From an uncultured Acetobacter sp. (GTDB taxonomy: Bacteria; Pseudomonadota; Alphaproteobacteria; Acetobacterales; Acetobacteraceae), in the NCBI RefSeq assembly GCF_937875265.1, contig NZ_CALLXM010000192.1, positions 1-12,585 of the forward strand: DNA of 12,585 nucleotides, given 5' to 3'. Below are positions 1 through 6,931 of the stretch, in pieces. Each line of letters starts with the position of its first letter. Within the stretch, counting starts at the first letter, position 1. The notes under the pieces are model-generated. The model saw only the letters and a list, made by a program, of their open reading frames with translations. It did not search any database and had not been told where the DNA came from. Position numbers and translations under genes: made by a program.

Positions 1-2000
1 CCCTCCATAGGAGACAAAAATTTCGCCGCCATCGTTGACGGTTGTGCCGGATATTGTCCCCCCGGATGAGATGTGGATTTCCCCACCATTGCTAACAGTT
101 GCCTCTGTCAGAATTCCTCCAGAAAAGATCGTTTCGATTTGCTCTGATAGAACAGGGAGGTTATCAAAACTTGTGCCAGAGCCTGCACTGAGGAGCTCAC
201 CCGTTTTTGAGGTAAGCACAATGTTGGTCGAAATGACGGAGCCATCGCCGCTTATGTCAGCCGTTGAGCCGCCCGGAAACACATACACAATACCGCCGGT
301 TTCAACATCAACGCCTGAGACAGTACCTCCGGAGACGTAAGCTATTCCGCCGCTGTTGATGGTCGCGCCAGACGCAACACCTCCATTGGAGACAAAAAGT
401 GTCCCGCCACTGTTGACAGTCGTATCATATAGTAAGCCTCCATAAGAGACAAAGATTTCAGCGCCGCTCTGAATGGTTGTGTCGGATGCAACCCCTCCAT
501 AAGAGAGACAAATTTCGCCGCCACTGTTGGCCGTTGTACCAGATATAATGCCTCCGTCAGAGACTGAGATTTCGCCTCCGTCGTTGACAGTCGTATCTGT
601 TGCTACGCCGGAGGGTAAAGCGATGATCTCCCCTCCGCTGCTGATAGTTGCACCAGATACCAGAGCTCCGGCAGAGATAAAGATTTCTCCACCACTCCTG
701 ATGGTTGTGCCTGATACTATCCCACCGGATGAGATGTTGATTTGCCCGCCATCGTCAACTGTTGCATTTGTCAGGGTTGCCCCTGAAAGAACCGTTTCGA
801 TTTTCCCGGATACAACCGGGAGATTATCAAAATTTTCACCTAAACCTGCACTGAGGAATTTGCCTGTTTTTGTACTTATTACGACGTTAGCCGAAATTAC
901 GGCACCGCCCCCGCTGACATTGGTCGCTGAGCCTCCTGAAATTATGTAAAGAGTACCGCCTGTTTCAACGTCAACATTTGATACAGTGCCTGCTGAAACA
1001 ACGATTATTCCGCCACTATTGACCGTCGTTTTTACTGCCATGCTAGAGGAGGATACGAAAAGCTCTCCGCCGCTATTGATGATTGTATCGGAGGTCACGC
1101 CATTATGATTGACAATCAGTTCTCCGCCATCACTGACTGTCGTGCTGGATGCAATACCGCTGTTACTGACGATTAATTCTCCGCCGCCACTTATGGTCGT
1201 CTCTGATGAGGTTCCGTTATCGCTGACGATGAGCTCACCACCATCACTGACGGTCGTGCCGAGTGCTGTGCCGGATGAAACCGCACTGACTATCCCGCCG
1301 CCGCTGATGGTTGTGTCCGATGCCAATCCACCTGATGAGACAGTGATTCTGCCTCCACCACTGACCACTGCGTCGGACGTTATTCCCCCTAAGGAGACTA
1401 GAATTTTCCCACCATCACTGACAGTCGCGCTGGATGCCATGCCTCCAGATGAGACATTGATTGTTCCGCCATCTCTGACGTTCACGTCTAGTGCCGTGCC
1501 TCCGGATGAGACGTTGATCGCTCCACCACTAACTGCCGCATTTGTAACAGTTCCGCCTGAAAAAATTGCTTCAGTCAGACCGGAGGAGACAGTCAGGGCG
1601 TCCAGACTTGATCCGGCACCAGCGCTAAAAAACACCCCGGTACTGAAGACCAAGATATTGGCAGAAACAATGGTCCCGTTACCTATGACGTCGGTTGCCA
1701 CCGTTTCCGGGAGCATATAGAGGGTTCCCCCAGATTCCACGTCTATGTCTGTGGAGCTTCCACCATATATGAAAGCGAACCCGCCGCTCTGAACAGTCGT
1801 GCCTGACGTTTCGGCGGAGAAGTCAACGAAGAGTTGCCCTCCATTCTCTACGGTTATGCCAGAAGCCGAGCCGTAGGATAAAATATCAAGCAATCCACCG
1901 GTAACAATTGTCGTATCAGAAGCAAGGCCGGAAGGCAGTACGTCGATTATTCCACCATAGCCGAGGGTCGTATCTGAAGTGACACCGTTTGAGACGACGA
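1..2000 (-). repeat. 57-bp coding tandem repeats with three 204-207 bp cassettes
   Basis: The coding strand consists of diverged 57-bp units (19 residues each). Three longer cassettes lie at about 1537-1740, 763-969 and 100-306. The last two are both 69 codons, the first is 68. They share VE(S/T)GG, S-N-(I/V), SAG-G, D-L-V-S, then E-(3)-SG-(2)-LT-A. Cassette starts are 771 bp and 663 bp apart, so the array is a higher-order repeat of cassette plus 7-10 short units. Confidence 0.75.
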
Positions 2001-2070
2001 ATATTTCCTCACCACCACTGACTGTTTTGCCGCTAAGTACTTGTCCGGCAGATATGAATGTTAACGTCAT
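1..2070 (-). CDS. Giant AIDA-like / strand-loop-strand repeat surface protein (5' part, cut by left window edge)
   Basis: Reading the minus strand from an ATG at 2070, all 690 codons to position 1 are open; I checked every triplet for stops. The protein begins MTLTFISAGQVLSGKTVSGG and is almost entirely Gly/Ser/Thr/Val-rich repeats of about 19 residues, of the type SSGG-A-DTTV--GGEI-V. These match the AIDA/autotransporter-passenger repeat that folds as a beta-solenoid. Three divergent cassettes (residues about 111-178, 368-436, 589-657) interrupt the repeats. AAGG lies 8 nt upstream of the ATG as a ribosome binding site. No hydrophobic signal peptide is visible. An upstream GTG at 2139 would add a short weakly hydrophobic leader but lacks a basic N-region. 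The C-terminus (autotransporter barrel, Hint or other domain) is outside the window, so the secretion route is unknown. Likely role, inferred from the family: adhesion or cell-surface structure. Confidence 0.85.
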   Translation of the reverse strand, partial: MTLTFISAGQVLSGKTVSGGEEIFVVSNGVTSDTTLGYGGIIDVLPSGLASDTTIVTGGLLDILSYGSASGITVENGGQLFVDFSAETSGTTVQSGGFAFIYGGSSTDIDVESGGTLYMLPETVATDVIGNGTIVSANILVFSTGVFFSAGAGSSLDALTVSSGLTEAIFSGGTVTNAAVSGGAINVSSGGTALDVNVRDGGTINVSSGGMASSATVSDGGKILVSLGGITSDAVVSGGGRITVSSGGLASDTTISGGGIVSAVSSGTALGTTVSDGGELIVSDNGTSSETTISGGGELIVSNSGIASSTTVSDGGELIVNHNGVTSDTIINSGGELFVSSSSMAVKTTVNSGGIIVVSAGTVSNVDVETGGTLYIISGGSATNVSGGGAVISANVVISTKTGKFLSAGLGENFDNLPVVSGKIETVLSGATLTNATVDDGGQINISSGGIVSGTTIRSGGEIFISAGALVSGATISSGGEIIALPSGVATDTTVNDGGEISVSDGGIISGTTANSGGEICLSYGGVASDTTIQSGAEIFVSYGGLLYDTTVNSGGTLFVSNGGVASGATINSGGIAYVSGGTVSGVDVETGGIVYVFPGGSTADISGDGSVISTNIVLTSKTGELLSAGSGTSFDNLPVLSEQIETIFSGGILTEATVSNGGEIHISSGGTISGTTVNDGGEIFVSYGG

Positions 2071-2459
2071 TATATTGGCCTTGATATGTGGTGGCGGTGG
2101 TAATGCGTAAGTCGTACTGCCCAGCCAGGTGCACAGCACAAAGACCTGCGACGGAGTATAGTAAGGAATACGGCTTTGACTTTGGTTTCAGTATCTGAAT
2201 AGGACTTAACAGGTGCGTGGATTATCCCTGTGTAGAATGAGGATGCAAGGCTCTATGGGAAATACCACCAAAAATGCTACAAATCTGTACATTTAAATTT
2301 AGAGGTTTACATAAGGGAATATAAAAAATAATTTTCATCTTCCTATGCAATTAAATACAAACCACAAAAATATATTTCATATTGTATGTGTTTTTAAGGG
2401 GCTGGATATAAATTTTGGATTGATCCAAGTTAACATTATACCCACGCAGAAATCAGGCG
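2071..2459. other. Intergenic region between divergent adhesin and sulfotransferase genes
   Basis: This stretch of about 390 bp has no convincing gene. The part next to the adhesin has ordinary composition, while 2270-2450 is strongly AT-rich. It must hold the promoters of both divergent genes. I could not assign -35/-10 pairs with confidence; on the minus strand a TATACT lies near 2154-2159 without a good -35. A 14-bp palindrome at 2415-2428 is listed separately. Confidence 0.5.
2415..2428. promoter_or_regulatory. Perfect 14-bp palindrome upstream of the sulfotransferase gene
   Basis: TTGGAT-TG-ATCCAA is a perfect inverted repeat (6+2+6) that ends 40 bp before the ATG at 2469, a position typical of an operator. 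No regulator can be assigned. It may be chance in AT-rich DNA. Confidence 0.25.
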
Positions 2460-2468
2460 TTGAACAAT

Positions 2469-3383
2469 ATGCTTTCTCAATTATCCAAAAATGCCTTTGA
2501 ACAAATTGCATCTCTTCAGGAACTTGAGGCGCGCCAAATCTTTTTTATAGGTGGAGCTCCGCGATCCGGTACGACGTGGATCCAGCATTTGATAGACGGC
2601 CACCCAGAAGCTTCCTGTATGGGAGAGGGATTATTCTGGCAGCAGGTCTATTATCCACTTACAACGATGATTGAAAACTGGCGGACTGCACTCCAGGGAA
2701 AAAATACGACGCAATTCTCTCATACGGGGGGATATCCTTTGCCCGATGACAAGGATCGGGATCTACTGCTGGCCACGAGCATCCTGAAGTCGTTTCAACG
2801 TCAGCTTGCGACGAGGGCGGACGGAGGGACGTCATGTCTGGCCGTTGGCGAAAAAACGCCTGAAGATATTTTTCTTTTTCTCCGTTTGCGTCATCTGTTC
2901 CCGCAGGCGCGGCTCATTGTTATTTCACGCGACCCACGAGATGTGCTGGCTTCGGCGTGGCATATGTTTATTCAGCGCCATCGGCCTGATGACGATCTTT
3001 CCAGCGAAATGGAGAACTTCGTGCGCAATGCTCTTGGTCCGATGGAGCGTAGTGCGCGTGCGCTCTTTACGCTTAAGGAGCAGGACCCGGCCTGCTGCCT
3101 CTCTATCACATACGAGGAGTTACATGCGAATACGGCTGATATTCTTGCATCCACGTTTCGTTTCCTTGGTCTTTCTGATGCTCCCGAAATTGTTCAAGCA
3201 AGCATAGAGCGCAGCAGCTTCTCACGTCTTTCTGGTGGCCGGGAGCGTGGAACTGAGGAAAAGAGGTCTTTCCTGCGGCAGGGTATTGTGGGGGGATGGA
3301 GAAACACACTGACGGAGCAAATGAATGACATTATTCTTGAAAAGATGGGATGGACGTTTACTCATTTTGGCTGGACGCAATAA
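2469..3383 (+). CDS. Sulfotransferase family protein (PAPS-dependent)
   Basis: The protein has 304 residues from the ATG at 2469. A TTG at 2460 is also in frame, but an AGG at 2455-2457 fits the ATG better. It should transfer a sulfuryl group from PAPS to an unknown hydroxyl or amine acceptor. Visible motifs are the 5'-phosphosulfate loop GGAPRSGTTW (residues 28-37), GEKTP (127-131), and the 3'-phosphate site SRDPRDV with a following Ser (153-162). This layout and a length near 300 are typical of the bacterial Sulfotransfer_1/3 families. No signal peptide or membrane segment is seen, so it is probably cytosolic. It is divergent from the giant repeat adhesin and followed 48 bp later, on the same strand, by a MarR-like gene with which it may be cotranscribed. 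The acceptor cannot be predicted; a surface glycan or the neighbouring adhesin's decoration is only a guess. Confidence 0.85.
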   Translation: MLSQLSKNAFEQIASLQELEARQIFFIGGAPRSGTTWIQHLIDGHPEASCMGEGLFWQQVYYPLTTMIENWRTALQGKNTTQFSHTGGYPLPDDKDRDLLLATSILKSFQRQLATRADGGTSCLAVGEKTPEDIFLFLRLRHLFPQARLIVISRDPRDVLASAWHMFIQRHRPDDDLSSEMENFVRNALGPMERSARALFTLKEQDPACCLSITYEELHANTADILASTFRFLGLSDAPEIVQASIERSSFSRLSGGRERGTEEKRSFLRQGIVGGWRNTLTEQMNDIILEKMGWTFTHFGWTQ

Positions 3384-3431
3384 TTCAAGTCTTCCGAGAG
3401 CGATAACGAAGAAACAGGGATAAGCTTTGCC

Positions 3432-4001
3432 ATGACCGGAAAATTACCTGCGTCCTCGCGTAAAACGCCCCCCTGCACACAGTCCCCTGATAATAAAAAG
3501 CCCTATATCGTTTCCTCTTCACATCTTGCGTCACCTGGTTATGAAGATGTGAGTGCTTTTGAGTTTGCTCTGACCGTAATGAATAACGCATTCCAACGCT
3601 GGATGACACGGGCGAGTGCCGTCGCGGGGCTGCCGGAACTCTCTGCGCTGGATATCCTGGTCCTGCACAGTATCAATCATCGTGATCGTGAGAAGAGTAT
3701 TGCAGATCTCATGTTTACTCTTAATCTTTCCGAACGGCATTATTTGAATTATGCAATGAAAAAGCTTGATGATCTGGGCCTGATAACTCGTCATCGGCGA
3801 GGGAAAGAGGTTTACCTGAAAGCGACATTGAAAGGGCGCGAGTATTGTATCGACTATGCTCGTGTACGTTCAGCTTGCCTGCTTGATCTATTACCGGAAG
3901 ATATGGAGCATGGAGGTGTTGCATTGGGTGAGGTGGCGCGTGCTATGCGGGTGCTGACCGGCTTTTACGAGCAGGCGGCGCGATCGGCAGCCTCACTGTA
4001 A
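3432..4001 (+). CDS. MarR-like winged-helix transcriptional regulator
   Basis: The protein has 189 residues. The ATG at 3432 is preceded by AGGGA with an 11-nt spacer. A disordered, Pro/Ser/Lys-rich N-terminus of about 30 residues precedes a conserved-looking segment (IVSSSHLAS, then EFALTVMNNAFQRW). The winged helix spans about residues 71-140: SALDILVLHSINHRDREKSI, then the recognition region ERHYLNYAMKKLDDLGLI and the wing RHRRGKEVYLKAT. The pattern resembles the predicted MarR-type regulators of the COG5631 group (from memory). The 3' end overlaps the convergent BCCP-like gene by 9 bp. Its position against the 5-oxoprolinase operon makes it a candidate regulator of that operon, but it could equally control the sulfotransferase gene upstream. 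Confidence 0.8.
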   Translation: MTGKLPASSRKTPPCTQSPDNKKPYIVSSSHLASPGYEDVSAFEFALTVMNNAFQRWMTRASAVAGLPELSALDILVLHSINHRDREKSIADLMFTLNLSERHYLNYAMKKLDDLGLITRHRRGKEVYLKATLKGREYCIDYARVRSACLLDLLPEDMEHGGVALGEVARAMRVLTGFYEQAARSAASL

Positions 4002-4394
4002 GGTATGCTCATCTGAGACTATAATTTGCCCCAGAACCTCGTGGTACCCAACGACCGTATTTGATGGGCGGGGTACCATATGAAGAATACCAGTTTCTGA
4101 GGCGATGACAGGAAGTAACAGAAGATCCACGGCAACGAACGCGACAATATCACCCCGCGCAATAAGAGCACCATCCGTTCTATTCGGACATTGCCGCAAT
4201 AGACCCATTTCCGGTGAGAGAAGTGGTGCATGACGCGTGTTAGAACGTGGAGAAGGCGATAGAGTATCGTGAGTATTTTCAGGCAGAAGGCGCAGAAAAA
4301 TACGGTTCTGACCAGTTTTTTCTTCAAGCGTTTCTACATGATATTTTCGCATGAGAGCAACCAGAGCAGAGAGGTCGTCCAGTGAACGCTTCAT
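3993..4394 (-). CDS. Degenerate BCCP-like protein lacking the biotinylation lysine
   Basis: The protein has 133 residues and is the last gene of the pxp/acc operon. Its ATG overlaps the biotin carboxylase stop as ATGA. The N-terminus (MKRSLDDLSALVALMRKYHV) parallels that of the upstream accB product (MKSDISKLEILMKKMQNLGV). The C-terminal half follows the biotinyl-domain pattern: MGLLRQCPNRTDGALIARGD, a hydrophobic strand, ASETG-IL, and a last strand GQIIV. Where the paralogue has EVMK, this one reads VDLLLL; the lysine aligns with Leu. No lysine occurs after residue 26, so biotinylation of this domain is impossible. I infer a non-catalytic structural or regulatory subunit, or a decaying duplicate. 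The intact frame, operon coupling and normal length argue against a plain pseudogene. It overlaps the convergent MarR-like gene by 9 bp. Confidence 0.7.
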   Translation of the reverse strand: MKRSLDDLSALVALMRKYHVETLEEKTGQNRIFLRLLPENTHDTLSPSPRSNTRHAPLLSPEMGLLRQCPNRTDGALIARGDIVAFVAVDLLLLPVIASETGILHMVPRPSNTVVGYHEVLGQIIVSDEHTLQ

Positions 4395-5746
4395 ACGTCT
4401 CTTACCCCTAAAATACGTTCAAGATGATGAACGTCTACACAGCCATTGGTAATTGCAGGATCATTCATCAGGCGCGCATGTAGGGACAGGGTGGTGCTGA
4501 TGCCGTCGACCTGTGTTTCGGACAAGGCTGCCCGCATACGGGCAAGCGCATCTTCTCTGTTTCGCCCATGCACGATAATTTTGGCAAGGAGTGAATCATA
4601 GTGGGGCGGGACAAGGTAATGGTCATATAAATGAGTATCCACCCTTACGCCTGGACCTCCTGGAGGGCGCCAACGATGGATAAGACCAGGTGAAGGTATG
4701 AACGTTTCAGGATCTTCCGCCGTGATGCGGCATTCAATTGCATGCCCATTAGTCCTGACATCCGCCTGAGTAAAAGGCAGAGGCTGCCCAAGTGCAACAC
4801 GCAACTGCGTTTCTACAATATCAATCCCGGTTGTCATTTCCGTTACGGGATGCTCTACTTGAAGACGCGTGTTCATTTCTATAAAAAAGAAGCTCTCATT
4901 TTCGTAGAGAAATTCAAATGTGCCTGCACCAACATATCCCATCTCGCGACAGGCATGGGCACAACGTTCCCCCAATTGTGCTATTATAAGAGGGTTAATG
5001 CCGATTACCGGCGCTTCCTCAATAAGCTTTTGGTGGCGGCGCTGCACAGAACAGTCCCGGGCACCGAGCCATACTGCGTTTCCTTGTGTATCAGCAATGA
5101 TCTGTATCTCGATATGCCGCGGATGGCTCAGGAAGCGCTCCATATAGATAGCCGAATTGCCAAAGGCACGTCTGGCTTCCTCCCGTGCCGCTTCAACTGC
5201 TGCGCTAAGGGCACCAGGTTCGGGAACAACGCGCATTCCGCGCCCGCCGCCTCCCGCAGCAGCTTTAATAATTACAGGATAACCAATACGTGCTGCAATT
5301 TTTTCAACATCACCTTGGCCTTGAGGAAGGGCCCCTTCCGTTCCGGGCAGGCAGGGCACGCCAGAGCGCATCATATGACATCGTGCTGCAATCTTGTCGC
5401 CCATCTCACGCATAATCGGGGCGCTTGGACCGATAAAAACAAGGCCTGCCTCGACCACCGCATCTGCAAAGTTCGCGTTTTCTGATAGGAAACCGTAACC
5501 GGGATGGATAGCGTCAGCACCAAGGAATTTAGCGGCGCGCAGGATGCGTGGACTATCGAGATAACTCGCAGAAGCTGGTGTGGGGCCAATACAGACAGAC
5601 TGTGCCATAAGGCGTAGATGCGGCAGACCAGCGTCTGCTTCAGAATAAATGCCAACAGCCTCCAAGCCGAGTAGACGGCACGCGCGTGCGATCCGCAGAG
5701 CAATCTCGCCACGATTGGCAATCAGAACGCGACGGAACTCAGACAT
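4391..5746 (-). CDS. accC: Biotin carboxylase subunit (AccC-like, pxp-operon paralogue)
   Basis: The protein has 451 residues from the ATG at 5746; a TTG at 5758 would add four. The length is that of a stand-alone biotin carboxylase. It carboxylates BCCP-bound biotin with bicarbonate and ATP. Visible features are the N-terminal FRRVLIANRGEIALRI, HPGYGFLSEN (81-90), K118 after MGD, the glycine-rich ATP-grasp loop IIKAAAGGGGRGM (159-171), QRRHQKLIEEAP, and the catalytic EMNTRLQVEHPVTE. No BCCP or carboxyltransferase domain is fused. The start lies 8 bp inside the end of accB, and its stop overlaps the next gene as ATGA. In this operon it more likely serves a dedicated carboxylase with PxpB/PxpC-type partners than fatty-acid acetyl-CoA carboxylase. 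I see no accA or accD here. Confidence 0.92.
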   Translation of the reverse strand: MSEFRRVLIANRGEIALRIARACRLLGLEAVGIYSEADAGLPHLRLMAQSVCIGPTPASASYLDSPRILRAAKFLGADAIHPGYGFLSENANFADAVVEAGLVFIGPSAPIMREMGDKIAARCHMMRSGVPCLPGTEGALPQGQGDVEKIAARIGYPVIIKAAAGGGGRGMRVVPEPGALSAAVEAAREEARRAFGNSAIYMERFLSHPRHIEIQIIADTQGNAVWLGARDCSVQRRHQKLIEEAPVIGINPLIIAQLGERCAHACREMGYVGAGTFEFLYENESFFFIEMNTRLQVEHPVTEMTTGIDIVETQLRVALGQPLPFTQADVRTNGHAIECRITAEDPETFIPSPGLIHRWRPPGGPGVRVDTHLYDHYLVPPHYDSLLAKIIVHGRNREDALARMRAALSETQVDGISTTLSLHARLMNDPAITNGCVDVHHLERILGVRDV

Positions 5747-6155
5747 TGAGCATTTCAACGATGAAGAGCGGCGTGCCCGGCTCTACAGTCTGGCCGTCTG
5801 TTTGTGGTATGGTAAGAATACGGCATGGAAACTCGGCATCGACCCGTGAAAGCGTCTTCATTACCTCAAGAATATAAAGTGTGTGTCCGGCTCTAACTGT
5901 GTCACCTGGGCGCACAAAGGGTGGCTCGGCAGGAGAGGGAGCCGCATAAAACTGTCCATACATGGTCGCTTTAATTGTGTGCTGAGAAGTGAACTGCTCC
6001 GGAGGTTCAATGATGTCGGTTTTTGGTACAGTCTGAATGTAGGTAGCGTTGGTCAGATGAATGACTGTATCGCCGTCCTCAAAATGCAGCTCAGCAACGC
6101 CAAGATTTTGCATCTTCTTCATCAAAATCTCAAGTTTTGAGATGTCGGATTTCAT
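5739..6155 (-). CDS. accB: Biotin carboxyl carrier protein (AccB-like), intact biotin site
   Basis: The protein has 138 residues from the ATG at 6155, which overlaps the pxpA stop as ATGA; a TTG at 6164 is in frame but less likely. The N-terminal helix is followed by a short linker and a biotinyl/lipoyl domain from about residue 60. That domain contains MYGQFYAAPSPAEPPFV, GD (84-85) and the biotin-attachment motif EVMK with K100. EVMK differs slightly from the common AMKM/AMKL motif, but Glu, Met and Lys are kept. It should shuttle carboxy-biotin between the AccC-like biotin carboxylase and an unidentified carboxyltransferase, for which PxpB/PxpC are the obvious candidates. Its last 8 bp overlap the accC start. 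Confidence 0.9.
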   Translation of the reverse strand: MKSDISKLEILMKKMQNLGVAELHFEDGDTVIHLTNATYIQTVPKTDIIEPPEQFTSQHTIKATMYGQFYAAPSPAEPPFVRPGDTVRAGHTLYILEVMKTLSRVDAEFPCRILTIPQTDGQTVEPGTPLFIVEMLNV

Positions 6156-6931
6156 GGCACGCAATCCAGAGTCACTGGAGCGCGAACGATTATACCGTCG
6201 GCCTCTAGTGCATTACGCAGATCAAAAGCAAGTGTGACAGCTTCAGGGCTATCCCCGTGAACACAGATTGTATCAATTGTTGTGGGTATAAGCTGGCCAG
6301 TCAGCGTTTCTATTGCGTTGGAGTGAATCATGCGCAGTGCACGTTCAGCAACAATTTTAGAATTATGAATGACCGCGCCGGTCCGGGCACGGGGGAGAAG
6401 GTGTCCCTCTTCATCGTAACCACGGTCGGCAAAGATTTCGGAACGAATGGTCATGCCACGGTCACGCCCCTGGCGTTCCAGAGCGCTATGGGCAATGGCA
6501 ACAACAGGGAGAAGGGGATTAACAGCATACACCCCATTAAGCACTGCATCTGCAATGGCGGGGTCGTGTTCTGTCATGTTAGCAAGAGCGCCATGGGCCT
6601 TCAGGTAAGTAATTGTATGCCCACTATAGCTGGCCATCGCACAGGCTGCGCCCAGCTGATACGCCGTGATGCGTTCGATTTCCAGTGGTGTCATCGGTAA
6701 AGGGCGGCGGCCAAATCCCCATAAATCTGGAAAGCCGGGATGGGCTCCGACGGCAACGTTTTTTTCGCGTGCAAGTTTAAAGGTTTTTGCCATAACCTGT
6801 GGGTCTCCACCATGAAAACCACAGGCGACATTAGCTGACGTCACGATGTTGAGCAGGGCAGCGTCGTCACCAATGCTGTAATGCCCGAAACTTTCACCCA
6901 AGTCTGCATTAAGATCGATCATCTTTGTCAT
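6152..6931 (-). CDS. pxpA: 5-oxoprolinase subunit PxpA (LamB/YcsF family)
   Basis: The protein has 259 residues from the ATG at 6931. The choice is supported by GGAGG 8 nt upstream and an ATGA overlap with pxpC; a GTG at 6946 is also in frame. Family signatures are MIDLNADLGESFG near the N-terminus, ANVACGFHGGDP (33-44), VGAHPGFPDLWGFGRR, and IDTICVHGDSPEA near the C-terminus. With PxpB and PxpC it forms the prokaryotic ATP-dependent 5-oxoprolinase that opens pyroglutamate to glutamate. The length matches the family (about 250). The soluble protein is expected in the cytoplasm. Confidence 0.95.
   Translation of the reverse strand: MTKMIDLNADLGESFGHYSIGDDAALLNIVTSANVACGFHGGDPQVMAKTFKLAREKNVAVGAHPGFPDLWGFGRRPLPMTPLEIERITAYQLGAACAMASYSGHTITYLKAHGALANMTEHDPAIADAVLNGVYAVNPLLPVVAIAHSALERQGRDRGMTIRSEIFADRGYDEEGHLLPRARTGAVIHNSKIVAERALRMIHSNAIETLTGQLIPTTIDTICVHGDSPEAVTLAFDLRNALEADGIIVRAPVTLDCVP

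Noticed and set aside
35..1720. Plus-strand Pro-rich frames at 35-340, 527-949 and 1109-1720 that look like a repeat protein
   Set aside because: They are antisense to the continuous 690-codon minus-strand frame, are broken by stops, and their PP/SPP pattern is the mirror of Gly-Gly repeat codons.
1..2000. Possible CRISPR or satellite array from the regular spacing
   Set aside because: The 57-bp units are diverged, keep the reading frame and have no constant repeat with unique spacers; they are coding repeats.
2126..2149. Short hairpin (CAGGT/ACCTG) upstream of the adhesin
   Set aside because: A five-bp stem with a 13-nt loop and no T-run; expected by chance.
2806..3207. Plus-strand frame inside the sulfotransferase gene
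   Set aside because: It is an out-of-frame shadow; the sulfotransferase frame carries both PAPS-binding motifs.
4742..5485. 247-codon plus-strand frame
   Set aside because: It is fully antisense to the biotin carboxylase gene, whose motifs are unmistakable, and has no recognisable family features.
4391..6155. Reading accB/accC as the housekeeping acetyl-CoA carboxylase pair
   Set aside because: They are embedded in the pxp operon with a second degenerate BCCP and no accA/accD, so a dedicated role is more likely; the housekeeping role cannot be excluded without the rest of the genome.
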